64,000 bases of DNA from CBDCWO01 sp965223405 (lineage in GTDB: Bacteria; Bacteroidota; Bacteroidia; Chitinophagales; Saprospiraceae), in assembly GCA_965223405.1 (NCBI GenBank), contig CBDCWO010000006.1, positions 3,782,001-3,846,000 on the forward strand. Direction: 5' to 3'. Below are positions 18,694 to 27,370 of this stretch, piece after piece. Every line of letters begins with the position of its first letter. Positions within the stretch are counted from its first letter, which is position 1. Both the position numbers and the translations under genes were made by a program. The notes beneath the pieces are model-generated. The model saw only the letters and a program-made list of their open reading frames with translations, did not search any database and was not told the origin of the DNA.

Positions 18694-19185
18694 ATGAAAT
18701 TGATGATACCCTTTATTTTAATGTTCTTTCAGATCGCTGCGGTATCCGGGCAGTCTCTGGTGATGGAAGTGGTTGCCTCCTCCGGAGACACCCACTTGTC
18801 TACACCTAAGGCTAGCTTGGAGTGGACCCTGGGAGAGATTGTAGCAAGCAGACTTGAAAATAATGCTGTCTTAACCCAAGGATTTCAGCAAAGTTTTGAC
18901 GTGGTAACCCATGTTTTTAACGATCCGGATATCTCCGTACAAACTAAAATTTACCCCAATCCAACCACCAATAACCTGACCATCGAATCCAATCGAAATA
19001 CCATCCGCAGGGTGGAAATTCGGGATTTGTTCGGGCGCAAGATCTTTGTACAGAAGGTATTAAGTCAAAAAGAACAGCTCAAACTACCCGATCTCCCTAC
19101 CGGAACCTACATGCTCAGTGTGTATCAGGGATCCGGATTAAGTCATGTATATCATGTATATAAATTAGTTATTAACAATCTCTGA
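18694..19185 (+). CDS. Small T9SS type A sorting domain protein
   Basis: A secreted protein of about 163 residues. The start chosen is ATG at 18694 (MKLMIPFILMFFQIAAVSGQ), giving a clean signal peptide; an in-frame TTG lies eight codons upstream. The central part (ASLEWTLGEIVASR) is a short beta module often seen in this kind of protein. The last 80 residues form a T9SS type A sorting domain: KIYPNPTTNNLTIES, then VEIRDLFGRKI and LPTGTYMLSVYQG. Such domains direct export through the type IX secretion system. It precedes the 859-residue fibre-like protein by 65 bases and is probably cotranscribed with it. Confidence 0.8.
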   Translation: MKLMIPFILMFFQIAAVSGQSLVMEVVASSGDTHLSTPKASLEWTLGEIVASRLENNAVLTQGFQQSFDVVTHVFNDPDISVQTKIYPNPTTNNLTIESNRNTIRRVEIRDLFGRKIFVQKVLSQKEQLKLPDLPTGTYMLSVYQGSGLSHVYHVYKLVINNL

Positions 19186-19250
19186 TTTGGAACAATAGTC
19201 CATGATCGATTAAAAACTACTTATCTCATTCTCCTTCAAATCTATGTATT

Positions 19251-21830
19251 ATGAAAAAAATATTTTTACTTCTCATTTTATTAACTACCGAGGTGGCCAT
19301 TATTTATGGTCAGTCACCACAAAGTTTTAATTACCAGGCAGTTGCGCGGGATGCGATGAATCAGCCAATAAAATCTCAAGCCATTGGCATTCGATTTTCA
19401 ATTCTTGAGGGGAGTGCAACGGGAACGGCTATCTATGCCGAATCTCATGCACCTACCACCTCTGAGCTGGGAATTTTTTTAGTACGAGTAGGAGAAGGAA
19501 CAGTGATAAGCGGTACTTTTTCCAGCCTCGCCTGGGGTGCTAATTCTTATTGGTTGCAAGTAGAAATGGATGCTTCCGGGGGGACCAACTATCTTTTGAT
19601 GGGAACAAATCAACTGGTTTCCGTGCCCTATGCATTACACGCGGCTACGGTAGGTGATAAAGAGGATGCGGATGCCGATCCGGTCAATGAACTACAGGAG
19701 TTGAATTTGAATGGAAATACCATAAGTATTACCAAGGGTAACTCAGTAGATCTCTCAGCTATCCAGGATGGAGTTGAGGATGCGGATGCAGATACCATGA
19801 ATGAATTGCAGACTCTGGGATTTAATGTCGCTACCAATGAACTGTCACTTACCAAAGGAGGCAAGGTAGATTTAAGCTCCCTGGACAACGACTCCGGTAC
19901 CGGAACAGGAACCGATGATCAGCAATTGGGATTGAGCGGAACGGTTCTGAGTATTGAAGATGGAAATTCGGTGGATTTGGCCGTTATTCAGGATGGCGTA
20001 GATGATGCGGATGCTGATCCCTCCAATGAATTGCAAACGTTGGGTCTTGCTTCCAACAATCTCAGCATTTCCAATGGCAACACCGTTAATCTGTCACCAT
20101 TTGTCAGTCCCTGGCAAAGTGAAACCAATGGTATAAAATATCTGGGGCGCAGGGTCCGGATCTATGATACCGCCGATTTGACCGAGGAGGTGCAGATCAA
20201 TCCCTTTGTGGTCAAAGTACAGAATAATCGATATGAGAGCTTTTTACGTGGCGGCGACCTGCACTTTCAAAACCTATCGATTAGTCCGTCGATGGTGGCA
20301 AATTATGGATTTTGGGGATTGGAGTTTTTCGAACCGGGAGACCCGATTACTTATTTTACCAAGTTCAACAAAGATAGTCTGTATCAATATGCACCGCCAA
20401 TCGGCCTGTTGTTTCCGTCTACGACCAAGCTGGTTCCGGGAGGATTAACCTTCCAAAGTGGACTGGAGACCTCCCGCCTGGATTTTTTCGGTATGCACCT
20501 GAGTACGGCAAATTTTCGAGATTTGTTTTTGAGTACGGGTGAAGGCTTGCAAATTATCGAGGAAGTGACTCCGGCTGACCGGTTCAAACGTTTGGCACTG
20601 CAACCGGACAGTCTGGAAATGTATACGGATGCCAAGTGGAAGGTTGTACAGTTGGGCTTGGATCGATTTTCGAACACTGGTAGCCTGTCTCTCTTTGATG
20701 GAGGAGGATTGGGAAAAGTAGCTCACCTATCTGGTAACGATCAACTTTCACGAGGGGCCTATTTTGAACTATTTTCGGAAGGAGAACGACGGGCTACTAT
20801 GGAGACTACATTTGGGTATGGGGCTCTGAACCTATTTGGAGTGAATGGGCTTTCGCAGTTTTGTGTGGCAGCAGAAAGTGCCGGAGGAGGGGGTTATGCC
20901 TGTATGAGTGATACGCTGGAAGTTCCGCAGATCGAGATGTGGGTAACTCGTGATTCCCTGATGTATGTCATACAAGGTGGAGAATCGGTGGTTTCTTCGG
21001 GCCATATTTATAGTAGTGGAGATATCTTTGCTCCTATCGTTCAATCTGTAATTGAAGATACCGTGGTTGCAGAAATGAATAACTTTGGATTTTATACCGA
21101 GGGAGATATTATAATCAATAAAGCTAAAAAGATCAGGGGGAATATTGCCACATTGTTGGATCCTTCTGTATACATGGAAACTGGAGATGACGGGGAAGGC
21201 CTTGTTACTTTTAGAGGAACCAACGGACATCCCAATGCTCGCATCTTCGGCCTTGCTCCGGCGATGACCAATGATGCCAATTTCGGAGCGGTATACGTCT
21301 ACAACGATGCCGGGATTGCACAGGCTGGTATGGAAGTAGATCCCAACACCGGATTAGGGATAGTATGGGGAAAATCGAAACAATTCAGAGTGGACCATCC
21401 GGAAGATCCCGATAAGGACATCGTCTATGCGAGTCTTGAGGGGCCGGAGGCAGCTGCCTATGTCAGGGGAACCTCCACCTTAAAGGACGGCCGGGTATTT
21501 GTTGCCTTTCCGGAACATTTTAGGATGATTGCCAATCCCGCCAGTATGACGGTGACCCTGACCCCTCTCTTTTCCAAAACGTTTGGATTAGCCGTCGTAG
21601 AAAAGACAGCTGAAGGAATATGGGTGGAAGAACTGATGGATGGTAGAGGTAGTTTTTCATTTGACTGGGAAGTAAAATGTGTGCGTAAGGGCTATGAAGA
21701 ATTTCAGGTAATCCGGGACAAGGTGAAATTACCTCACAAGGAAGTCAAAAGGACACACCTCCGCAATACTTATTCTCAGAGGCCCTCACAGGATGCGAGT
21801 TTCAAAATTCCTTCCGGGAGGCAAAAGTAG
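19251..21830 (+). CDS. Large secreted fibre-like repeat protein
   Basis: An 859-residue secreted protein with a signal peptide (KKIFLLLILLTTEVAIIYGQ) and the common Bacteroidota module SPQSFNYQAVARDAMNQPI. Between about residues 140 and 290 there are repeated acidic units: DADADPVNELQ, DADADTMNELQ and DADADPSNELQ, each followed by a beta segment ending in SVDLS or similar. The long central part is beta-rich and unrecognised. The C-terminal domain (RVDHPEDPDKDIVYASLEGP, then EAAAYVRGTSTL) resembles ends of phage-tail-fibre-like proteins in this phylum. No T9SS sorting domain is visible at its own C-terminus. The last 100 codons and the terminator recur at 30763-31119. Confidence 0.7.
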   Translation: MKKIFLLLILLTTEVAIIYGQSPQSFNYQAVARDAMNQPIKSQAIGIRFSILEGSATGTAIYAESHAPTTSELGIFLVRVGEGTVISGTFSSLAWGANSYWLQVEMDASGGTNYLLMGTNQLVSVPYALHAATVGDKEDADADPVNELQELNLNGNTISITKGNSVDLSAIQDGVEDADADTMNELQTLGFNVATNELSLTKGGKVDLSSLDNDSGTGTGTDDQQLGLSGTVLSIEDGNSVDLAVIQDGVDDADADPSNELQTLGLASNNLSISNGNTVNLSPFVSPWQSETNGIKYLGRRVRIYDTADLTEEVQINPFVVKVQNNRYESFLRGGDLHFQNLSISPSMVANYGFWGLEFFEPGDPITYFTKFNKDSLYQYAPPIGLLFPSTTKLVPGGLTFQSGLETSRLDFFGMHLSTANFRDLFLSTGEGLQIIEEVTPADRFKRLALQPDSLEMYTDAKWKVVQLGLDRFSNTGSLSLFDGGGLGKVAHLSGNDQLSRGAYFELFSEGERRATMETTFGYGALNLFGVNGLSQFCVAAESAGGGGYACMSDTLEVPQIEMWVTRDSLMYVIQGGESVVSSGHIYSSGDIFAPIVQSVIEDTVVAEMNNFGFYTEGDIIINKAKKIRGNIATLLDPSVYMETGDDGEGLVTFRGTNGHPNARIFGLAPAMTNDANFGAVYVYNDAGIAQAGMEVDPNTGLGIVWGKSKQFRVDHPEDPDKDIVYASLEGPEAAAYVRGTSTLKDGRVFVAFPEHFRMIANPASMTVTLTPLFSKTFGLAVVEKTAEGIWVEELMDGRGSFSFDWEVKCVRKGYEEFQVIRDKVKLPHKEVKRTHLRNTYSQRPSQDASFKIPSGRQK

Positions 21831-21885
21831 TAAAACGGATAGCAGCCGGATGCCGGTTTGGGCATTTGGCTGCTATTTGATTGGT
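21529..21885 (+). repeat. Direct repeat copy A: 3' end of fibre-like gene plus terminator
   Basis: About 357 bases, covering the last 100 codons of the gene at 19251, its stop and terminator, recur in the same orientation at 30763-31119. By eye the copies are roughly 90-93 percent identical, with substitutions but no large gaps. Copy A is part of the intact gene. Confidence 0.9.
21842..21878 (+). terminator. Rho-independent terminator of the fibre-like gene
   Basis: Stem arms GCAGCC and GGCTGC with inner pairing TGCC/GGCA, followed by a T-rich tract. It lies 12 bases after the stop codon. The same structure is kept in the repeat copy at 31076-31112, where the T run is longer. Confidence 0.7.
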
Positions 21886-21938
21886 AGATTTAATATAATC
21901 TCATTCGGTAAATATCTGTTTAAAGGAAAGGACTAAAG

Positions 21939-22241
21939 ATGTCTCAGACAGATCTGGCCAAGAAGTTAGAGACTTCTGTATCTGTAATCTCTCGATATGA
22001 ACGTGATGAGATGACGCCATCTATCGAGACGGCCAAAAAACTGACCGGCTTTCTTGCTACTACAGTAGGTTACCTGCTTGGTGAGACCGAGGACGATGAT
22101 TTACTCAAAGATCAAGATATGATCTCTCGCCTTAAAGATATCAAGGACTTTTCAAATGAGGAAAAAAGACAAGTCTATTTTACCCTAGATGCCGTTATCC
22201 GGGAGATTAAGAATAGACGAACTTATGCTATTGCAAAGTAA
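21939..22241 (+). CDS. XRE family regulator, 5'-truncated (XRE-1)
   Basis: A 100-residue helix-turn-helix protein starting MSQTDLAKKLE, followed by the recognition part SVSVISRYERDEMTPSIE and a C-terminal helical tail (DDDLLKDQDMISRLKDIK). XRE proteins normally have about 15 residues before MSQ (KRIRELRKxxxMSQ). The frame upstream reads RKGLK directly before this ATG and then meets a TAA at 21921-21923, so the normal start and first helix are missing and the 5' end appears cut off. It may still be translated from the internal ATG. It converges with the lipoprotein gene at 22270. It is the first of several XRE remnants in this region. Confidence 0.7.
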   Translation: MSQTDLAKKLETSVSVISRYERDEMTPSIETAKKLTGFLATTVGYLLGETEDDDLLKDQDMISRLKDIKDFSNEEKRQVYFTLDAVIREIKNRRTYAIAK

Positions 22242-22269
22242 ACTCCTGCTGAGTCCAAAAGCTTTTATT

Positions 22270-22872
22270 TCAATTATGTTTTTTTAATATCAATTGACCT
22301 TGACTATCTACCAGTTTGTTTCTCTTGATGTTTAATTTTTGATTGTCAAAATATAAATAACTGGCTTTGCCAGAATCATATGTGATTTCAAATCGATTTG
22401 ATTTTGGATTTTTTATTTCATATGTAAATTTTCCATTAATAGAATGGATTTCTATTGTCTTTTGAGTATTATCCGGGAGTGGGATTCTTATTTCTCCTAC
22501 TGAATCAATATAATATTTAGTTTCTGAGGTCTCATTGAGAGTTATGTAGTTCCCTGGTATGGAAACCCCTTCAAGATCTTTCAACGTAATGGCCAACTCG
22601 CTACCTTGTTCCTCTTTTTCAATTACTTGATAAGGCCAATAGTCAGAAAAACTATTGAGATACAAACTGCTATGACCAACATACCATTTCCCTACACTTG
22701 TATCAATACTAAGATCACCTCTAACTATATATTCAAATGTACTGTCCGCGTTCAACCTTAATTCATGAGTTACTAAATCATGCGCATATCTATATTCCCC
22801 AACAAATTTCTGCAACCTACAACTTGTGAGAAGACAACAAAAGATTAAGTGAATGACTATAATTCTTACCAT
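22270..22872 (-). CDS. Lipoprotein, putative immunity protein of adjacent RHS tip
   Basis: A 200-residue lipoprotein with signal peptide MVRIIVIHLIFCCLLTSCRL; the LTSC lipobox indicates lipid attachment at Cys 18. The mature part is beta-rich (HELRLNADSTFEYIVRG) and resembles small lipocalin-like lipoproteins, with no named family recognised. It begins 5 bases after the end of the RHS tip at 22878 on the same strand, the standard place for a cognate immunity gene. An envelope-anchored immunity protein would suit a toxin acting outside the cytoplasm, such as the predicted metallopeptidase next to it. The immunity role is inferred from position. Confidence 0.55.
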   Translation of the reverse strand: MVRIIVIHLIFCCLLTSCRLQKFVGEYRYAHDLVTHELRLNADSTFEYIVRGDLSIDTSVGKWYVGHSSLYLNSFSDYWPYQVIEKEEQGSELAITLKDLEGVSIPGNYITLNETSETKYYIDSVGEIRIPLPDNTQKTIEIHSINGKFTYEIKNPKSNRFEITYDSGKASYLYFDNQKLNIKRNKLVDSQGQLILKKHN

Positions 22873-22877
22873 AGTTG

Positions 22878-24293
22878 CTAGTTTTTCGGATCTCGATAAA
22901 TGTCTTTAATACTTACTCCTTTTCCACCATTAGCAGCTGCTCTCATCTTAAATATTTCTCGATAAGTGTAATTGCTGAAAGGTGCCTTGGTGTCCAGCGT
23001 TCTTTGAGTGGTGTTATTCTTTATAGCTGGATAATCACTTGCAAGTTTAGTAAGAGATGGGTTTCTTGTTTCTCCGAATAAACTTCCTCTTTGATATGCT
23101 TCTTGCTCGTCTATTAAATCATACAAGTCTCCGATACTACCGCTACTCTTAAACGATATCCGACCTGTTTCAAATTGGAATGCATGTTTTAATTCGTGTG
23201 ATAAATAATTTGAATTATATCCACCCTTTAACTTAATGTCAATAGCACCTGTGGATGTGTTATAAGAAGTAGATCCGCCAGCATGATGGCTCACACCTCC
23301 GCCGGCATTGGTATATAAATTATACACCTGATCTGAAGATTCAAGCGCATTCAGTTCACTAGCAACTGCTCCATATGCAGCAGCTGAGGCACTCGCTCGG
23401 CCAGCCCGCCTTTCCAATCTTGATCCCTTTTTATCTTTTCCCGCAGCTCTAGCAGCATCCGCCTTAGAATTAAAATTCTCTGCCTTTTGACTCAATGAAC
23501 TAATTCTATTATTCACGCTTTCTCTAAAAACGTTGAAAATGTCTTTACCATCTCCAATTACAGCGCCATCCGGATCTATGTAATTTATTGGGTTATTGGC
23601 GACATAGTTGTAGGGACTTAATTGCGGATAAACATTTGCCATTGGATCCACGGACGTAAACCGTCCAATAGCAGGGTCGTAAAATCGAGCACCATAATCA
23701 TACCATCCTAATTCAAAATCACTTTGGAATTCTTTACCGTTATATCGATAATGGTTGCTGGATTGACTTTCATCACTCCATGGACCAAATAGCTCCATCC
23801 CAAAAGGATAATAATGGCTTTCGTGTATTTTTTGAGCTGATCCATTGTTGTCAATAAATAGGTCTCGGACATTGCCCAGATGGTCTTTAAGGAAATATTC
23901 ATATTGCCATTCCGTTCCTCCTTGATGTACTTTCATATTGTACACTCTTCCTTCTTGGTGATAGATTGCATCAACATGGTGTGTACCAGATCCACCCAGA
24001 CTGAGGAATTCTATCAGACCCAGATAAGTCTTGCGATAAGTTTCCGGATTTGAGGTTCCTTGTCTTACGATCTTTTGTAATTTCCGGCCTGTAGCATCGT
24101 AGATCATTTCTATCTCCCGGTTATTAGAAAAGGTTATCTTCTGAGGCAAGTTAAGATAATTATAGATAATCGTCAATTCTTTGTCTGGATCGTAGGTCAA
24201 ATTTCCATTTGCATCGTAAGTAGGGCAACGAATAGCGGATTTAAGAAAAAAGCACAAAATGTCACAAAGTGAACTCGGTGAGCGAGTTGACAC
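22878..24293 (-). CDS. Orphan RHS tip with HExxH metallopeptidase toxin (5'-truncated)
   Basis: The recognisable protein starts near base 24226 (TYDANGNLTYDPDKELTI). The first 22 residues of the open frame are antisense to the abutting XRE-2 fragment and are an artefact. What remains is the end of an RHS core (KDHLGNVRDLF, HYYPFGMELFG, YDYGARFYDPAIGRFTSVDP) with the usual junction NNPINYIDPDG, then a variable tip of about 220 residues. The tip has an Ala/Lys-rich helical linker and SHELKHAFQF (HExxH, about residues 366-370 of the open frame), with DEQEAYQRG about 20 residues later as a possible third zinc ligand. It is therefore a likely zinc metallopeptidase toxin. No signal peptide or N-terminal RHS remains, so it is a silent or displaced tip. 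Confidence 0.75.
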   Translation of the reverse strand: MSTRSPSSLCDILCFFLKSAIRCPTYDANGNLTYDPDKELTIIYNYLNLPQKITFSNNREIEMIYDATGRKLQKIVRQGTSNPETYRKTYLGLIEFLSLGGSGTHHVDAIYHQEGRVYNMKVHQGGTEWQYEYFLKDHLGNVRDLFIDNNGSAQKIHESHYYPFGMELFGPWSDESQSSNHYRYNGKEFQSDFELGWYDYGARFYDPAIGRFTSVDPMANVYPQLSPYNYVANNPINYIDPDGAVIGDGKDIFNVFRESVNNRISSLSQKAENFNSKADAARAAGKDKKGSRLERRAGRASASAAAYGAVASELNALESSDQVYNLYTNAGGGVSHHAGGSTSYNTSTGAIDIKLKGGYNSNYLSHELKHAFQFETGRISFKSSGSIGDLYDLIDEQEAYQRGSLFGETRNPSLTKLASDYPAIKNNTTQRTLDTKAPFSNYTYREIFKMRAAANGGKGVSIKDIYRDPKN

Positions 24294-24545
24294 TTCTGGT
24301 GATATTATCGGTCGTTATGAAAGAGATGAAGTCAAACCCTCTATCGAGGTTGCTTCTAAGGTTGCAGATGAGATAAATGTGTCGCTCGATTACTTGATGG
24401 GTAAAACTGAGTTCGAACTTAATAAGACTTTATCAAAAGAGTTGTAGAGATTCAGAGCCTATCTGATGAAGATAAATCTCACATCCTTTATACTCTTGAT
24501 GGGCTACTCCAAAATGTGAGAACCAAAATGGCGTTCGCTAAATAG
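24220..24545 (+). pseudogene. XRE family regulator remnant with frameshift (XRE-2)
   Basis: Read from 24220 the frame gives GQRIADLRKKHKMSQSELGE, the normal beginning of an XRE regulator, but no start codon precedes it: a TAA lies at 24217-24219 and the RHS fragment on the other strand begins there. The HTH continues with IIGRYERDEVKPSIEV to a TAG at 24445-24447. In the next frame the protein continues as IQSLSDEDKSHILYTL and ends in TKMAFAK at the TAG at 24543. The gene has therefore lost its start at the junction and carries a frameshift near 24445. The short frame 24259-24447 is the only part that could be translated. It converges with the remnant at 24596. Confidence 0.75.
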
Positions 24546-24548
24546 AAA

Positions 24549-24576
24549 AGCCCCGGATTGCTCTGAGGCTAATTTT
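24549..24576. terminator. Possible bidirectional terminator between XRE-2 and minus-strand remnant
   Basis: Imperfect stem AGCCCCGG / CTGAGGCT with a 6-base loop. A-rich sequence on the left and T-rich sequence on the right would let it work for both converging genes. Confidence 0.5.
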
Positions 24577-24595
24577 ATTTTACAATTTGATTAAT

Positions 24596-24958
24596 TCAAC
24601 AATCGATAGTCGATATTGAATTTATAAGATTTGCTTGCAAAAAATTATACAAATCTGTATTAATAGGGTTTGGTTTTATAATGACAGTTAGCCGAGATTC
24701 GCCATGCTTCACTCCATTCTTATCTTGATAATAAAAGTGTGTTTTACTGCCGTTCGAATAAACATATCCCTTTGAATAAAAATCTGAATTCAAGTCCACA
24801 TAATTCCAGTCATAGGGTTGTTTTGTGAAAGCTCGTTTCAGGATAGATTTCTGACTTTCATCTAATCTTTTGACTATTGCTTTCGCTTTTGATTTTTCCT
24901 CTGGACAATAGTAATATAACTTAAATTCATCCGATTCCTTCAGTACTAGTAGATCGGA
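24596..24958 (-). pseudogene. 5'-truncated gene of unknown function, possible immunity remnant
   Basis: An open frame of 120 codons without a credible start: it reads from SDLLVLKESDEFKLYYYCPE through RAFTKQPYDWNYV and GSKTHFYYQDKNGVKHG to a TGA at 24596. A TGA lies immediately upstream at 24959-24961, right where a plus-strand fragment begins. Only a GTG at 24799 could start translation, which would remove half of the coherent sequence. The position, downstream of where a toxin tip would be and converging with an XRE fragment, matches the putative immunity genes nearby, so it may be the end of another immunity gene whose toxin has been lost. No family was recognised. Confidence 0.45.
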
Positions 24959-24960
24959 TC

Positions 24961-25218
24961 AAAACGCCTTATCTTGACGAAGACCTTATGGTCGCTTATG
25001 AATGCGATGGAACCCTGACTTTGATCTGGAAAGACAGTGTACCAGAACTATTCTCGCAAGGCAAATCTGTAGCTGCCACTTCTCCCGATGATCCCTTTCC
25101 GCATGAGTATATCGATTACTGGCACATCGGCGATAGCGTCACCGCTCAATCGATTCAGTGTAAAGCTCTACTCAAGGATATAAATAAGACTACTGGATTT
25201 AAATTCCCGCTTAACTGA
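24961..25218 (+). pseudogene. 3' fragment of an unrecognised plus-strand gene
   Basis: About 85 codons (IKTPYLDEDLMVAYECDG, TLTLIWKDSVPELF, HEYIDYWHIGDSV) ending 8 bases before the lipoprotein gene at 25227, which runs the other way. An ATG exists at 24988, but coherent sequence extends upstream to the junction near 24950, so the 5' part appears lost. The family is not recognised. It takes the same place as XRE-1, XRE-2 and XRE-3: a plus-strand 3' end facing a toxin/immunity cassette. Confidence 0.4.
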
Positions 25219-25226
25219 TACCAATA

Positions 25227-25967
25227 TTATAGCTTCTTTCTCCTACTCAATTTGTCCAGATTGTACAATAACGCTGATAGCGAATATGGGATATCAGGCA
25301 TTGCTCGATATCCATTAGACTCTACTTCTTCTTTGCTCCCGTTTGTAAAAGCTATTTTAAGTGAATAATTTGGTACATCGGATGCCAATGGATTATAGTT
25401 TGATTCCAATATTGAAAAGTCGATACGATTCACCAATTCATTCAAATAATTTCTATCATCTTCTGTCAGTACTCCTGTAATAGTATCCGATAAAACCCCT
25501 GATCGCTCCAATAAAAATTTTCCATCAGAGCTGACCGATACATAAGCGTTGAAAAATTCATCTTTCAAAGAAAATTTTATTTCTTTAACCTCAGTATTAT
25601 TTGATGCTTTGCCAAGCCTTTTTAGACACATGACAACTTTATTATCTTGTTTCAAGCATATGCTATCCTGAGTTATAGTCTGAATCTTAAATTCTTGACC
25701 TTCTATTTTAAGTACTTTATCCCCAAGGGCATAGTCAATAAAATTCTTATTAAACTCAAGTGATTTAAGTCCTGAAAACCCAAATGGATACTCAATGGTT
25801 TTGTCATCAATATAAATTACTGGATTGACTCTATCATTAATAAATAGCTCATTAAAGCTACTTTTGCTTTCACTTATTGAGTAAGCTTTCCACGCCCCTT
25901 TAATAAGTGGAGTTGGAGCATCGCATGAAAAAATGCACAGAAGTAATATGTAAATAGTTGCTCTCAT
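25227..25967 (-). CDS. Lipoprotein, putative immunity protein (DUF6438-like region)
   Basis: A 246-residue lipoprotein with signal peptide ending in LLCIFSC (Cys 15). Residues about 125-240 (EIKFSLKDEFFNAYVSVSSD, then LTEDDRNYLNELVNRIDFSI) resemble the DUF6438 fold found in many Bacteroidota lipoproteins; this is a tentative match by eye. The gene starts 2 bases after the end of the RHS tip at 25970, so it is the likely immunity protein. Like the other putative immunity lipoproteins here it would be held in the envelope. Its start and length appear intact, so it could still protect the cell if expressed. Confidence 0.55.
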   Translation of the reverse strand: MRATIYILLLCIFSCDAPTPLIKGAWKAYSISESKSSFNELFINDRVNPVIYIDDKTIEYPFGFSGLKSLEFNKNFIDYALGDKVLKIEGQEFKIQTITQDSICLKQDNKVVMCLKRLGKASNNTEVKEIKFSLKDEFFNAYVSVSSDGKFLLERSGVLSDTITGVLTEDDRNYLNELVNRIDFSILESNYNPLASDVPNYSLKIAFTNGSKEEVESNGYRAMPDIPYSLSALLYNLDKLSRRKKL

Positions 25968-25969
25968 AT

Positions 25970-27370
25970 TTACTTCTTGTTTCGAGCAATTCTTCTCTGA
26001 ACGTGCTGGATGTATTGAGGTGATGCCAAGTTAATCGCAGGATTCGATTTTGGATTTAATACCAGTGGATCTATTATTGGGTGATTATGATTTCCAGGGT
26101 ATTTTTGATGTAACGGTTCATGCACACCTAAAATGTTTATGGCATCCCCAGCATTATTAAGAAACCATAGACTGCGAGTTCCATCACTCGTAAATTCTTC
26201 ATTCTGAGAAAAAGTATTCACATATCCTGTGACTTCCCATTTCCCGTCATACCCAGGTCCTGATGAAGCTATTCTTCCATAGGCATCTTGAATATTGACT
26301 TTCCCTTGAGATAAGCTACCTACATCTAAATCAATTATACCAGCATTTGAGGCTTCTGTCAAAAGGCTTGTCATTACGTTAGAAACTAATTCCTTTCCAC
26401 CTGCTGGATCAGACTTATAATTACTACCTATATAATCCTGTAGATATGTGCCAAATTGCTCTGCGTATTCAGGAGATAGTACAACGTCTTCGCCTCCAGT
26501 AATCATTTGATAGGTTGAGGCATCCATGAGCATAATCTCACCATCAAAATCGGAATCATTGTAATGACCTAAAAATTCTCCTGTCTTGCTATCATGGATT
26601 GGGTCGTCTAAAGCACCCGTTGGGTCAATTCGATTTATTGGATTATTTTGGACGTAGTTATATGGACTCACCCACGAACGTAAGTCGGCAGCAGGATCGA
26701 CCGACGTGAAGCGACCTATAGCTGGGTCGTAAAACCGAGCGCCATAATCATACCAATCCAATGCCATCTCCAGCTTTCCATCTCCATCGATGTCCAGTGA
26801 ATCCTCGGTAAATTCTTTGCCGTTGTACATATAACTGTTGATCGGATCCAACTGCCGGATCCATTCCCCTTCGTGGTTCATGCCGAAAGGATAATAATGG
26901 TTTTCCTGCAAGATCTCCAGCGAATCGGGATGGGTGTCGATGGTGCCATTCAGATTGATGTCGGCAATCACTACCCGGGCATTACCCAGATGATCCTTAA
27001 GGGCGTACTCATACACCCAGGCGGATTGATCGTCATTCAGATAGGCACGGCCTTCGGGAAAGTAAATAAATTTCTTCCCATCGCGCACCTCAATACCATC
27101 CGCATGTTGGCGGGTGCCATCCGGACCAATGTGCTCTAGCTTACGGCCATCGGCGGCATAGGTCCAGGCCATTGAAGCACCAACTGTAAAAGTCGCAGAC
27201 TGAGGAAGATTAAGACCATTGAACATCACCGTAGATTCCTTGTTACCCACGCCAGTCATATTGCCGGCGGCATCATAGTTGAAGGCCCCACCCGGTCCCG
27301 GATGATATCCCTGCTTGTTGGAAAGTTCGGTAACTGCAGTCATGCGGTTTTGATTAATGGTGAACTTTAA
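25970..27370 (-). CDS. Orphan RHS core and HExxH tip, interrupted upstream by a MITE
   Basis: RHS core plus toxin tip. An ATG at 27343 gives a 457-residue frame, but the core continues to 27370, where a 345-bp inserted element cuts it; the core resumes at 27716. The core (NKQGYHPGPGGAFNYDAAGN, HYYPFGMNHEGEW, YDYGARFYDPAIGRFTSVDP) is almost identical at base level to that of the intact RHS gene (32816-33590). After NNPINRIDPTGALDD the tip is different: about 200 residues with GVHEPLHQKYPGN. HEPLH fits HExxH, though a proline inside the motif is unusual, and NHNHP follows. The tip is probably a zinc hydrolase toxin. The copy lacks the N-terminal RHS and export signals, so it is a displaced tip. 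Confidence 0.75.
   Translation of the reverse strand, partial: LKFTINQNRMTAVTELSNKQGYHPGPGGAFNYDAAGNMTGVGNKESTVMFNGLNLPQSATFTVGASMAWTYAADGRKLEHIGPDGTRQHADGIEVRDGKKFIYFPEGRAYLNDDQSAWVYEYALKDHLGNARVVIADINLNGTIDTHPDSLEILQENHYYPFGMNHEGEWIRQLDPINSYMYNGKEFTEDSLDIDGDGKLEMALDWYDYGARFYDPAIGRFTSVDPAADLRSWVSPYNYVQNNPINRIDPTGALDDPIHDSKTGEFLGHYNDSDFDGEIMLMDASTYQMITGGEDVVLSPEYAEQFGTYLQDYIGSNYKSDPAGGKELVSNVMTSLLTEASNAGIIDLDVGSLSQGKVNIQDAYGRIASSGPGYDGKWEVTGYVNTFSQNEEFTSDGTRSLWFLNNAGDAINILGVHEPLHQKYPGNHNHPIIDPLVLNPKSNPAINLASPQYIQHVQRRIARNKK

Noticed and set aside
19640..20100. Tandem DADADP-NELQ units considered as a DNA repeat or CRISPR-like array
   Set aside because: They are in-frame protein repeats of the fibre-like gene with variable spacing and third-position changes.
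24227..24293. First 22 codons of the RHS orphan open frame
   Set aside because: They are antisense to the XRE-2 helix-turn-helix sequence, so they are not part of the original RHS protein.
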